From Novosphingobium sp. 9 (lineage in GTDB: Bacteria; Pseudomonadota; Alphaproteobacteria; Sphingomonadales; Sphingomonadaceae), in contig NZ_CP022707.1 in NCBI RefSeq assembly GCF_025340265.1, positions 1-64,000 of the forward strand: DNA of 64,000 nucleotides. The letters are read 5' to 3'. Under the pieces are notes generated by a model, which had not been told where the DNA came from, made no database searches, and saw only the letters and a list, made by a program, of their open reading frames with translations. Positions 37,333 through 48,625 of this stretch are shown piece by piece. Position numbers and translations under genes: made by a program. The stretch's first letter is position 1; every line of letters starts with the position of its first letter.

Positions 37333-37653
37333 TCAGGTCAGGTCGATGGGTTCGAACTGCGCGAACAGGTCCTGCGCTTCGGGCAGCTCTCCAAGCGGCA
37401 CATAGTCGCAGACGGCCGCATAGCGCTCCCACATCGCCAGAACATCGGGATGGGTGTGCGCCACCTCGATCGCACCGTGCTTCCATTCGAACACCTCGAC
37501 GATCACGCCCTCCTTCGAGCGCATCGCCAGAGCCCTCCGCCCGGTGGCAAGACCAAGGCGCTGCAATTCGGGCACATGATCGCGGGTCAGCGCGAGCAAT
37601 GCCTCGTCGCATCCGGGTTTTGGCCGATAGGCCACGATCACCATATCCCCCAT
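37333..37653 (-). CDS. Dimeric alpha/beta-barrel (ABM-like) hypothetical protein
   Basis: The 106-residue protein reads like one ferredoxin-like module: strand VIVAYRPKPG, helix DEALLALTRDHVPELQRLG, then strands around ALAMRS and GVIVEVFEWK, and a final helix DVLAMWERYA. This pattern fits the antibiotic-biosynthesis-monooxygenase-like superfamily, which covers many activities. An excellent ggagg site precedes the ATG. Substrate and role unknown. Confidence 0.68.
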   Translation of the reverse strand: MGDMVIVAYRPKPGCDEALLALTRDHVPELQRLGLATGRRALAMRSKEGVIVEVFEWKHGAIEVAHTHPDVLAMWERYAAVCDYVPLGELPEAQDLFAQFEPIDLT

Positions 37654-37729
37654 ACGCCCGCCTCCTGCCTCGATGGCGCCAGCATGATCGCGAAGCGTGT
37701 CGCTGTCGAGGCACTCCGTGATGTGCCCC

Positions 37730-39400
37730 CTAGCCGCTGCGAAAGGCGTGCGTGATCGGGTAGCGCCGGTCGCGGCCGAAATTGCGGGCGGTCAGCTTCA
37801 CGCCCGGCGCGGCCTGTCGGCGCTTGAATTCGGCGCGGTGCAGCAGGCGCTCGACCTGCTGGACGAGATCGCGCTCGAAACCCTCGCCCACCAGCTGCTC
37901 GACGCTCTTGTCGTGCTCGACAAGGCCGAGGAGGATCGGGTCGAGCACTTCGTAGGGTGGCAGCGTATCCGAATCGCGCTGGTCGGCACGCAGTTCGGCG
38001 CTGGGTGGCTTGGTGAAGATCCGCTCGGGGATCGGGCCACCCTCACCCACTTGCCGCACGCCCTCGGCCTGAACGCGCGGCACCTGCCCGCAGCGCCACT
38101 GCGCGATCGAGCGGACGGTCATCTTGTAGGCATCTTTCAGCGGGTTATAGCCGCCCGCCATGTCGCCATAGATCGTTGCGAAACCGACGCTCATCTCGCT
38201 CTTGTTGCCGGTGGTCAACACCATCGGTCCGAACTTGTTGGACAGCGCCATCAGCGCCGTGCCGCGAATACGCGATTGCAGGTTTTCCTCGGCCTCGTTG
38301 CGGGCAAGACCGTCGAACACGGTGCCAAGCATCGCGTCGAACCCGTCCACTCCGTCGCCAATCGGCAGCACGGTATAGCGGATGCCGAGGCGCCGGGCGC
38401 ATTCGGCGGCATCCTCAAGGCTTTCGGTGCTGGTGAAGCGCGAAGGCATCATCACGCCCCAGACCCGGTCCGGCCCCAGTGCATCGACGGCAATTGCCGC
38501 GCAGGTTGCCGAATCGATCCCGCCGGACAGGCCAAGGACGACGCCGGGGAAGCCATTGCGCTCCACATAATCGCGCAGCGAGACGACCATCGCGCAGTAG
38601 ATATCCTCAGGGTGCGTGGCCAGGGTCTCGATCGTGCCGCGATCGCAACGCCAGCCTTGCGCGGTGCGGGTCCAGTTGGTCTGCACCACCTGTTCGCGCC
38701 AATCGGCCATCTGCACCGCCAGCGCGCCATCGCCGTTCACCACGAAGCTGGCCCCATCGAACACCAGTTCGTCCTGCCCGCCCACCCGGTTGAGATAGGC
38801 CAGCGGCAGGTTGGTATCGACCGCGCGGCGCTTGGCCACGCCTTCGATTCGCAGCGCGTCCTTGTTGATCTCGTAAGGGCTGCCATTGATGCACACGAGC
38901 ATCTCGGCGCCGAAGTCGGCCAGATGGCGGCACACTTCGGGGCGCCAGATATCCTCACAGATCGGCACGCCCAGCATCGTGCCGCGCAAGATCACCGGCT
39001 CGGGCAGAGGGCCGGGCTGGAACAGCCGCATCTCGTCGAAGGTGCCGTAATTGGGCAGTTCGTGCTTCAGCCGGACAGCGGAAACGCGCCCCTGGTCCAG
39101 CAAGGCCACGCCGTTGTGCAACGCACCATCGAGCACGAAGGCGGAGCCCACCAGCAAGGCCGGGCCGGGCTGCGCTGTGGCTTCGGCCAGCGTCTGGAGC
39201 TGAGCCGCCGCGCGTTCGATCAGCGATGGCTTGAGGATCAGATCCTCAGGCGGATAGCCGATCAGGTGAAGTTCGGGAAAGACCACAAGGTCCGAATCGG
39301 GCGATTTCGCCCTCGCCTCCAGCACCGACTCAGCGTTACCGGCGATATCGCCGACCGACTGGTTCAACTGTGCAAGAGTGATCTTGAGGGTATCGGCCAT
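37730..39400 (-). CDS. nadE: Glutamine-dependent NAD(+) synthase
   Basis: Last step of NAD synthesis: amidation of nicotinic acid adenine dinucleotide using glutamine. The 556 residues combine an N-terminal nitrilase-like glutaminase (about 1-265; Glu in VVFPELHLIGYPPED, Cys in PICEDIW) with a C-terminal synthetase whose ATP loop is LSGGIDSA. The STESLEDA and GNKSEMSVGF segments are also family marks. The ATG at 39400 starts MADTLKITLAQLNQ; an ATG 12 codons upstream lacks family support. Confidence 0.94.
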   Translation of the reverse strand: MADTLKITLAQLNQSVGDIAGNAESVLEARAKSPDSDLVVFPELHLIGYPPEDLILKPSLIERAAAQLQTLAEATAQPGPALLVGSAFVLDGALHNGVALLDQGRVSAVRLKHELPNYGTFDEMRLFQPGPLPEPVILRGTMLGVPICEDIWRPEVCRHLADFGAEMLVCINGSPYEINKDALRIEGVAKRRAVDTNLPLAYLNRVGGQDELVFDGASFVVNGDGALAVQMADWREQVVQTNWTRTAQGWRCDRGTIETLATHPEDIYCAMVVSLRDYVERNGFPGVVLGLSGGIDSATCAAIAVDALGPDRVWGVMMPSRFTSTESLEDAAECARRLGIRYTVLPIGDGVDGFDAMLGTVFDGLARNEAEENLQSRIRGTALMALSNKFGPMVLTTGNKSEMSVGFATIYGDMAGGYNPLKDAYKMTVRSIAQWRCGQVPRVQAEGVRQVGEGGPIPERIFTKPPSAELRADQRDSDTLPPYEVLDPILLGLVEHDKSVEQLVGEGFERDLVQQVERLLHRAEFKRRQAAPGVKLTARNFGRDRRYPITHAFRSG

Positions 39401-39438
39401 GGCGCAAGTGATGCCCGCCGAAAATGCCCCATGCAAAT

Positions 39439-39469
39439 AAAAAACCCTCCCGTCAGGGGAGGGCTTTTT
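39439..39469 (-). terminator. Rho-independent terminator before nadE
   Basis: Stem ccctccc/gggaggg (39445-39463) with a five-base loop is flanked by A-runs on the left and T-runs on the right. Read on the minus strand it ends in a T-run, so it can stop transcripts from the small lipoprotein gene before nadE. The flanking runs also allow it to work on the plus strand. Confidence 0.75.
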
Positions 39470-39571
39470 CCTGCCGAAACAGGCCGGAAGCGATCGAAAA
39501 GGTTCGATAATTTCCGGTGTAGCAATGGGGGCCGCTTCGCCTTGTGAGCGAGGGACGGCCCCCTTTGCGGA

Positions 39572-39745
39572 TTACATCGCCTCGGTCGCAGCCTCGGTCG
39601 GTGCGTCGGTGGCGTCACCGGTCATCATTTCTTCCGGTGCGGTCTCAACCGACTCGGTCGATGCGTCGGTCGGAGCTTCCGAACCGCAAGCAGCGAGCGA
39701 AAGAACGGCAGCCGACGCGAACGCGGCCAGAGCAATCTTCTTCAT
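39572..39745 (-). CDS. Small acidic lipoprotein
   Basis: A 57-residue protein: MKKIALAAFASAAVLSLAACG is a lipoprotein signal with a LAAC lipobox (Cys20), and the mature part is only Ala/Thr/Glu/Asp-rich. It is probably a short membrane-anchored peptide of unknown role. The RBS aagggga precedes the ATG. A second hairpin ggggccg/cggcccc (39527-39563) directly follows the stop codon. Single-gene unit. Confidence 0.72.
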   Translation of the reverse strand: MKKIALAAFASAAVLSLAACGSEAPTDASTESVETAPEEMMTGDATDAPTEAATEAM

Positions 39746-39884
39746 GCGAATCCCCTTGCATTGTTTGGCGCATAGGCCAACGCTTACAGGCAAGCCTGCG
39801 GTGCAAGTCTTTAGACGAGACGATGGTGCAACGCAAATGGGAATGATGGGGGGGCAAAACCGCCTGCCGCCTAGGACTTGCGCA

Positions 39885-39906
39885 CATATAAAGATATCTT
39901 TATATG
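39885..39906. promoter_or_regulatory. 22-bp perfect palindrome, probable autoregulatory operator
   Basis: The half-site catataaagat is followed immediately by its exact complement atctttatatg, with no spacer. AT-rich within GC-rich DNA, it ends on the start codon of the ArsR-methyltransferase gene (ATG 39904-39906). Regulator binding here would directly cover the translation start and probably the promoter. The call rests on symmetry and position. Confidence 0.75.
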
Positions 39907-40974
39907 CAAGCCATGCACATCGACCCCCTTCTTCGCGCTCTGGCGGAACCCACCCGCCTGCGCATCATGCGCCTGCTGGCGCATATGGAGCTGGCGGTTG
40001 GAGAGCTGGCGCTGGTGCTCGATCAGAGCCAGCCGCGCGTATCGCGCCACATCCGGATTCTCTGCGATGCGGGCCTTGCCGAGCGCCGCCGCGAGGGCAG
40101 CTGGGTGTTCCTGCGCAGCGCGATTCACGAGAGCCGCGAGCATAATCGCGACACCGGCAGTCTCGGCCCGGCAACCGCCCGGCTACTGGCGGCGGCAGAG
40201 GTTGAGGACAGCGGCTTTTCAACCCGCTGCGCCGAAGATCGCCGTCAACTCGCGGCGATTCGAAGTGCAAGAGAAGCAAGCGCAGAAGCGTATTTTGCAA
40301 GGCACGCTTCGGAATGGGACACTTTGCGCGCACTTCATGGTGCGGATGAGCCGGTCGAGCAGGCCTTGTGCGCCGCGCTCACTCCCGCAGGCTCGGCCAA
40401 GAACAGCGTAAAGAATGAAGAAGGCGCACTCGGCGCCCTGCTCGATGTCGGCACCGGCACGGGTCGCATCGCGCAATTGCTGGCGCCACGCGCACGCCGC
40501 GTGACCGGGCTCGACAAGAGCCCGGACATGCTGCGCCTCGCCCGCGCGCGCTTGCAGGAACTGCCCTCCGACAAGCTAGAACTGGTGCAGGGCGATTTCA
40601 CCGACCTGCCGTTTGCCGCCGCCTCGTTCGATACGGTCACGTTCCATCAGGTGCTTCACTTCGCGCAGCAGCCCGCCACCGTGCTGGGCGAGGCCGCGCG
40701 CGTGCTGCGCGCAGACGGGCGCATCGCCGTGGTCGATCTGGCCGCGCACGAGCGCGAGGATCTGCGCGAAACCCATGCCCACGCACGCCTCGGCTTTACC
40801 GACGATCAGATGCGCGATCTGCTCGAAACCGCCGGGTTTGCGCCCGAACTCCCGGTCGCCCTGCCCGGCGATCCGCTTACCGTGAAGATCTGGACCGCCA
40901 CGCGGCTCCCCGATGCGCCTGCACCTGAACACAGTGCCGACGCCGACGACAACAGGAAGGTCATACCCCGATGA
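39904..40974 (+). CDS. ArsR-family regulator fused to a SAM-dependent methyltransferase
   Basis: Two-domain protein of 356 residues. An ArsR/SmtB winged helix (about 1-80; LAEPTRLRIMRLL, QSQPRVSRHIRIL) is joined to a class I methyltransferase domain whose SAM loop LLDVGTGTGRIAQLL begins at residue 180. No arsenic-binding CVC motif is in the recognition helix, so metals are unlikely ligands. It stands at the head of metF and metH, overlapping metF by four bases. Inference: the methyltransferase part senses SAM or SAH and the protein regulates its own methionine operon through the palindrome at its start. A second ATG at 39913 is possible. Confidence 0.87.
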   Translation: MQAMHIDPLLRALAEPTRLRIMRLLAHMELAVGELALVLDQSQPRVSRHIRILCDAGLAERRREGSWVFLRSAIHESREHNRDTGSLGPATARLLAAAEVEDSGFSTRCAEDRRQLAAIRSAREASAEAYFARHASEWDTLRALHGADEPVEQALCAALTPAGSAKNSVKNEEGALGALLDVGTGTGRIAQLLAPRARRVTGLDKSPDMLRLARARLQELPSDKLELVQGDFTDLPFAAASFDTVTFHQVLHFAQQPATVLGEAARVLRADGRIAVVDLAAHEREDLRETHAHARLGFTDDQMRDLLETAGFAPELPVALPGDPLTVKIWTATRLPDAPAPEHSADADDNRKVIPR

Positions 40975-41888
40975 ATGCCACCGCGCCGCTGCCCGCAGGA
41001 CCGCTGTTTGCGGATCTGCCCGGTGACGTTTCCGTCTCGTTCGAATTCTTCCCGCCCAAGACGGCGAAGATGGAAGAACAGCTGTGGGACGCCATCGGCC
41101 AGCTTGCCCCGCTGGCGCCCAGCTTCGTCTCGGTAACATACGGCGCAGGCGGCACCACGCGTGAGCGCACGCATGCGACGGTAGCCCGCATCGCCAGCGA
41201 GACCGGCATCCCCGCCGCCGCGCACCTCACCTGCGTGGGCGCCAGCAAGGCCGAGATCGACGAGATCGCCGACCAGTACTGGGACGCGGGCGTGCGCCAT
41301 ATCGTTGCCCTGCGCGGCGATCCGCCGCCGTCGGACGGTGGCCGCTTCGTGCCGCACCCGGAAGGCTACACCGGCGCTGCCGACCTCGTGGCGGGGCTGC
41401 GCCGTCGCCATGACTTCGACATTTCGGTCGCCGCCTATCCCGAAGTTCACCCCGAGGCGGTGAGCGCCCAGAGCGATCTCGACAATCTGAAGCGCAAGCT
41501 CGATGCCGGGGCGAGCCGGGCGATCACGCAGTTCTTCTATTCGACCGACGCCTACTTCCGCTTCCTCGACAAGGTGCTGGCGGCAGGCATCGACGCGCCG
41601 ATCCTGCCGGGCATCATGCCGGTAACGAACTTCGCCGCGATCCGCCGCATGTCGGGCAACACCGAGATTCCGGCCTGGCTGGAGACGATGTTCCACGGGC
41701 TCGACGAACGCCCCGGCCCGCGCGCGCTGGTCGCCGCCGTCGCCGCCGCCGACCTGTGCAAGCGCCTCTACGAAGGCGGCGTGCGCGACTATCACTTCTA
41801 TACGCTCAACCGCGCCGAGCAGGCCTATGCGATCTGCCAGCTGCTGGGCGTGCGCCCCCAAGAGACCCTGACGGAGAATGCGGCATGA
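40971..41888 (+). CDS. metF: 5,10-methylenetetrahydrofolate reductase MetF
   Basis: Flavoenzyme giving 5-methyltetrahydrofolate for methionine synthesis. TIM barrel of 305 residues with VSFEFFPPKTAKMEEQL, SVTYGAGGTTRERT and HLTCVGASKAEID, all standard MetF blocks. QFFYSTDAYFRFLDK also fits. Overlaps of four bases on both sides (with the regulator and with the MetH N-terminal gene) indicate coupled translation. Confidence 0.95.
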   Translation: MNATAPLPAGPLFADLPGDVSVSFEFFPPKTAKMEEQLWDAIGQLAPLAPSFVSVTYGAGGTTRERTHATVARIASETGIPAAAHLTCVGASKAEIDEIADQYWDAGVRHIVALRGDPPPSDGGRFVPHPEGYTGAADLVAGLRRRHDFDISVAAYPEVHPEAVSAQSDLDNLKRKLDAGASRAITQFFYSTDAYFRFLDKVLAAGIDAPILPGIMPVTNFAAIRRMSGNTEIPAWLETMFHGLDERPGPRALVAAVAAADLCKRLYEGGVRDYHFYTLNRAEQAYAICQLLGVRPQETLTENAA

Positions 41889-42931
41889 GCGCGCGTGAAA
41901 CCTTCCTCGCCGAGGCTGCCAAGCGCATCCTCATCACCGATGGCGCCTTCGGCACCGAGATCCAGAACTGGAAGCTCTTGGAAGCCGACTATGCGGGCAA
42001 CCTTGGCCTCAGCCACGAGCAGAAGGGCAACAACGACATCCTCGCGCTGACCAAGCCCGAAGTGCCCGAAGCGATCCACCGCGCCTACTTCGAGGCAGGC
42101 GCGGACATTGCCGAGACCAACACCTTCTCGGCCAACCGCATCAGCCAGGCCGACTATGGCGCCGAGCATCTGGTGCGCGAGATCAACGTCGAATCGGCGA
42201 AGCTCGCGCGCAAGCTGGCGGACGAGTTCCAGGCGAAAGATGGCCGCCCCCGCTTCGTGGCCGGCGCCATCGGGCCGACCAACAAGACGCTCTCGCTCAG
42301 CCCCGACGTCAACGATCCGGGCTATCGCGAAATCGACTGGGACTTCCTGGTCGATGTCTACAAGGAACAGGCCGCAGCCCTCGTTGAGGGCGGCGCCGAC
42401 TTCATCCTGATCGAGACGGTGTTCGACACGCTCAACGCCAAGGCCGGGATCATGGCGGTGCGCCATCTGGAGCAGGAACTGGGCCGCGAAGTGCCGATCA
42501 TGCTGTCGATGACGCTGACCGACCTTTCGGGCCGCAACCTCTCGGGCCACACGGTCGAGGCGTTCTGGCACGCCGTGCGCCATGCCCGCCCGCTGACGAT
42601 CGGACTAAACTGCTCGTTCGGCGCCACCCAGCTGCGCCCGCATGTGAAGACGCTGTCCGAAATCGCCGACTGCGCGATCATGATCTACCCCAACGCCGGG
42701 CTCCCCAACGAACTGGGCGCCTATGATGAGATGCCCGAGACGACGGCAGGCTTCGTCGGCGAATGGGCGGTCGCAGGCCAGGTCAACGTGCTGGGCGGCT
42801 GCTGCGGCTCGACGCCTGCGCACATCGGCGCGATCGCGCAGAAGGTGGCGGGGCTTCCCTCGCGCCAGCTGCCGCGCCTTGAACCGGTGACGCGTCTGGC
42901 GGGGCTCGAACCCTTCATCATGCCCGCCTGA
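41885..42931 (+). CDS. metH: Methionine synthase, homocysteine-binding subunit (MetH N-terminal part)
   Basis: Separate gene for the homocysteine-binding barrel of cobalamin-dependent methionine synthase, 348 residues. TDGAFGTEIQ starts the barrel. The zinc ligands are Cys243 (GLNCSFG) and Cys306-Cys307 (GGCCGSTPAHI). GAIGPTNKTLSLSPDV is the usual MetH text. In E. coli this is fused to the rest; here the other domains lie in the gene at 43520. The start overlaps the metF stop (ATGA). Confidence 0.93.
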   Translation: MSARETFLAEAAKRILITDGAFGTEIQNWKLLEADYAGNLGLSHEQKGNNDILALTKPEVPEAIHRAYFEAGADIAETNTFSANRISQADYGAEHLVREINVESAKLARKLADEFQAKDGRPRFVAGAIGPTNKTLSLSPDVNDPGYREIDWDFLVDVYKEQAAALVEGGADFILIETVFDTLNAKAGIMAVRHLEQELGREVPIMLSMTLTDLSGRNLSGHTVEAFWHAVRHARPLTIGLNCSFGATQLRPHVKTLSEIADCAIMIYPNAGLPNELGAYDEMPETTAGFVGEWAVAGQVNVLGGCCGSTPAHIGAIAQKVAGLPSRQLPRLEPVTRLAGLEPFIMPA

Positions 42932-42945
42932 TCGAGCCTTTCGCG

Positions 42946-43497
42946 ATGTTCGATATCAACGGCTGGCAGGTGCGAGAGGCTGGTGAAGAGGATCTGGAAG
43001 CGGTCGCGCTGGTGGGCAGCGCGGCCATTCTGGAGACTTACGCCGGGCTGCTCCAGCGCGCCGACATGCTGGCGTTCTGCCGCGACGGGCACAGCGCGGC
43101 GGCCTATCGCGGCTATCTGGCCAAGGGCGGTCGCATCTGGCTGGGCGAGGATACCGAGACCGGGTGCCCGCTCGGCTATGCGCTGCTCTGCCCGCCCGAA
43201 ATCGACCATGCGCAGGACGGCGACATCGAGCTCAAGCGCATCTACACGCTCACGCGCATGCAGGGCTCCGGCCTTGGCAAGGCGCTGATGGCTGCCGCGC
43301 TCGCAGGCGCGCAAGGCCATCGCCGCCTGCTGCTGGGCGTGAACGCGAAGAACGTCCGGGCGCTGGCATTCTATGCCCGTCAGGGCTTCGAAACGATCGG
43401 CTCGCGCCGTTTCCTTGTGGGCAGCGTCGAACATGACGACTATGTGCTCGCCTGCGACCTCACTGCCCGCGACCTTCTGACTGCTCCCACAGTCTGA
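42946..43497 (+). CDS. GNAT-family N-acetyltransferase
   Basis: Acetyl-CoA-dependent acetyltransferase of 183 residues. The acetyl-CoA loop [15 protein letters not shown] (Q/R-x-x-G-x-G/A pattern) follows [10 protein letters not shown], and [20 protein letters not shown] is the C-terminal part of the fold. Acceptor unknown. It lies between the two parts of MetH with gaps of 14 and 22 bases, so it is almost certainly in the same transcript. A role in methionine metabolism is not established. Confidence 0.88.
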   Translation: MFDINGWQVREAGEEDLEAVALVGSAAILETYAGLLQRADMLAFCRDGHSAAAYRGYLAKGGRIWLGEDTETGCPLGYALLCPPEIDHAQDGDIELKRIYTLTRMQGSGLGKALMAAALAGAQGHRRLLLGVNAKNVRALAFYARQGFETIGSRRFLVGSVEHDDYVLACDLTARDLLTAPTV

Positions 43498-43519
43498 ACC
43501 TTCTTATTCTGGACCGACC

Positions 43520-46150
<2,631 letters not shown>

Positions 46151-46164
46151 GCTTTGTTGAATAC

Positions 46165-46186
46165 GCCTCCTGCATCCGCAGGAGGC
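46165..46186 (+). terminator. Hairpin after metH
   Basis: Stem gcctcctgc/gcaggaggc with a four-base loop starts 14 bases after the metH stop codon. There is no T-run, so it may be a weak terminator or an mRNA-protecting structure. It lies between convergent genes. Confidence 0.45.
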
Positions 46187-46280
46187 TATCGGTCCATTCG
46201 CAAACAGGCCCAATCAGACCGATAGCCCCGGTGCGCATATCCGGGCGGCCTGTCGGACCTGCCTGCTGCACCGGGCAGGT

Positions 46281-47183
46281 TCAGCGGCGCAGGTGCTGTC
46301 CGACCTCACTGTTCCGACGAAACAGGCGCTTGGCGATCAGCCACTCGCTGGCCTTTCTGACAGTGGAATTGAATTTTATGAGCCGCAGGGAATCGGTATC
46401 GAGCCGGCGCCTGACCAGAAGGCGCAGCGCGATCTTGAGGTCGTTCCAGCGGTACTTGTAATTGAAGTAGTGACCGGACGACGCCGACGACACGTACAGA
46501 ATATTGCATCTACGCCTGTTCAGCACAACGATGGCCGACACATACGGCAGCAAATATTCCGGCTTTGTCAGATTCTGTACGTGGTATTCGTAGTTATCAA
46601 GAGTGCTGTAGTAGCGCTTGGGATCCTCCGATGCTAGGCAGCGGGAATACTCCTCCAGCCACTCCTGCATGAACGGGCTGTGTCGAGGTGCCGCAATCAT
46701 CCAGTTTTCGGAGATCGGACGCGACAGATCCTGCGTACATTCATCGGAATAGAACAGAAACGCCTCCTGCCCCCGCATCCGCGAGACGATCCAGTCCAGA
46801 TCCGTGAGCAGCAGTACGCTGGCATCGAGCCAGAATCCTCCATATTGTGCCAGCAGCGCGAACCTGACGAGGTCGGCGTAGTTCGCCTTGGGAAGATCCG
46901 CGCGCACCTCTGGCAGCGTGATATAGTCTCCCAGAGTCTGCGCGTTCAGAAAATGCAGACGATAATCGGGGCAGAGTTCCTGAACCCGCCGTCGGCACAC
47001 GTCGACAAGTTCGGGAATTTCCGGGCTGTCCCAGTACATCCAGATGGTCTTGGGGACGACATAACCTTCTTCCGGCATCGCGCAGCCCGGATTGATCTCC
47101 AGCCATTGCGGGACGGGTAGCGTCCCCTCCTTTTCGGCAAAGATCGCCAGCGCATCGGCCAGTTTGGCAAACCGCCTAAGCAT
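46281..47183 (-). CDS. GT32-like glycosyltransferase (capsular polysaccharide family)
   Basis: Sugar transferase of 300 residues. VPKTIWMYWDSPEIPELV, the KANYADLVRFALLAQYGGFWLDASV block and its D-x-D-like WLDAS match GT32 and capsular polysaccharide synthesis proteins that use nucleotide sugars. No membrane helix, so cytosolic or peripheral. The ATG at 47183 overlaps the end of the flippase gene by eight bases; open frame upstream of it is discounted. It is the last gene of the minus-strand polysaccharide unit. Confidence 0.85.
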   Translation of the reverse strand: MLRRFAKLADALAIFAEKEGTLPVPQWLEINPGCAMPEEGYVVPKTIWMYWDSPEIPELVDVCRRRVQELCPDYRLHFLNAQTLGDYITLPEVRADLPKANYADLVRFALLAQYGGFWLDASVLLLTDLDWIVSRMRGQEAFLFYSDECTQDLSRPISENWMIAAPRHSPFMQEWLEEYSRCLASEDPKRYYSTLDNYEYHVQNLTKPEYLLPYVSAIVVLNRRRCNILYVSSASSGHYFNYKYRWNDLKIALRLLVRRRLDTDSLRLIKFNSTVRKASEWLIAKRLFRRNSEVGQHLRR

Positions 47184-48480
47184 GGCTCTCCCCTTTGCGC
47201 AGCAGCAGACCGGGCAACCTGCGCAGGGACGCAAGGCGGAATGCATCCCGCTCGAACAGCGTGACACCTGCCCGTTTAAGGAAGATAACCTGCGAGAGCG
47301 ACATCACGATTTCCGCAGTGGACCACACGATAGCCGTGGTCATGCCGCCGCCGCGTGGCAGCACGAAATAATTCACGATCAGGCTCGCGACCGACACCAC
47401 GATCTGGATATTCAGGAAGGCCCTGTCGTACCCCAGATTGAGCATGACCTGCCCGCCGACCAGCAAGCCGTAGAAGACCGCGATCAAGCCGAAAGACAGG
47501 ACCAGGAAGATCGGCAACGCAGGGAGAAACGCCTGACCGAAAATGACCGAAATCATCAGTTTTCCAAATAGCAGCATGCCGATCAGCAGACCGATGCTGA
47601 AAAGAACGAAAACCGGCATATACAGCCTGATGACCTTCAAAGCGCCCTCGCGATCCCGACTCACGCTGGCCGAGAGGATTGGAAACAGGATCTGGAAGAA
47701 CGGATTGAGCGCCACAGTGCGGATGACGTCGATCAGTTTTTGCGCCGAGGAGTAATAGCCGATCTCCTGAACACCGGCAAAAGCGCCCAGAAGCACGATC
47801 CCTCCCGAAGTGTACAGGCTTGTCGAGACAGCGGAGAAAAACAGGATCTTGTCCTCACCGATCATCTTCAGACACTCGGAAACGGGAGGGATCGCCAATC
47901 TTATCCGGTATTTGCGCAAGACGACGATCAGGCCGAACAGCCCGGAGACGACGGCTGCCCCATTGAGGATCAGGACATAGGTAACGACATCTTTCGGCGA
48001 CCTGATGACCATCAGGATCAGCGCGAAGGTGGCAGCCTTGGCCGCAAAGGAAATCAGGGCAATCGTCCTGAAATCGCCTTTTGCCTGCAGGAACCAGACC
48101 TGATTGAACAGCATGGCCAGACAGGTCAGGAAGGTTGCCCAGGCCAGCCCCATGTTGTTCCGGAGATCGTCGAACATCCAGGTCATCGCCGCGAAGATCA
48201 CGAGGCACAGCGAAAAGATGTAAACCTGCGACATGAAGATGGCCGAGAAAACCTTCTCGGCATCGGTGTCTCCCCGCGCCAGGCGGCGCACACCGGTATA
48301 ATTGAAGCTATAGTTCACCGCCAAAGCAAAATAGTTGACTATCGCTGCAACGTAGTTGATCAGGCCAATGTTGGACGGCCCGAATATGCGCGAAACAAGC
48401 GGGATCGTGACAAGCGGAAACGCATAATTCGCAACCTGCACGAAGAACATGTAAGAGAAGTTCTGCAGATGCTTTTTCAT
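47176..48480 (-). CDS. Polysaccharide flippase, Wzx/PST family
   Basis: Moves lipid-linked repeat units across the inner membrane. The 434-residue protein has about 12 hydrophobic helices and begins MKKHLQNFSYMFFVQVANYAFPLVTIPLVSRIFG (quoted only in part here by its PLVTIPLVSRIFGP motif), typical of the oligosaccharide flippase family. It overlaps the glycosyltransferase gene and is separated from the dehydrogenase gene by 145 bases without a recognised feature. Confidence 0.9.
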   Translation of the reverse strand: MKKHLQNFSYMFFVQVANYAFPLVTIPLVSRIFGPSNIGLINYVAAIVNYFALAVNYSFNYTGVRRLARGDTDAEKVFSAIFMSQVYIFSLCLVIFAAMTWMFDDLRNNMGLAWATFLTCLAMLFNQVWFLQAKGDFRTIALISFAAKAATFALILMVIRSPKDVVTYVLILNGAAVVSGLFGLIVVLRKYRIRLAIPPVSECLKMIGEDKILFFSAVSTSLYTSGGIVLLGAFAGVQEIGYYSSAQKLIDVIRTVALNPFFQILFPILSASVSRDREGALKVIRLYMPVFVLFSIGLLIGMLLFGKLMISVIFGQAFLPALPIFLVLSFGLIAVFYGLLVGGQVMLNLGYDRAFLNIQIVVSVASLIVNYFVLPRGGGMTTAIVWSTAEIVMSLSQVIFLKRAGVTLFERDAFRLASLRRLPGLLLRKGESHA

Positions 48481-48625
48481 GAAATGCCCTGCATCCTCGC
48501 AGAAACTCCCCAGCCTGCCGTCATCATCCGCTGACGGCCATTACCGTGCCTGCACGGTCACGATCGTGCCGTTCCAGCACCGGCACGCCTCGGACGAATA
48601 TTCCGCGCGCACCGGTGCTGCCTGC

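Noticed and set aside
39746..39903. SAM or cobalamin riboswitch before the methionine operon
   Set aside because: No conserved riboswitch core was seen; the perfect palindrome and adjacent regulator explain control better.
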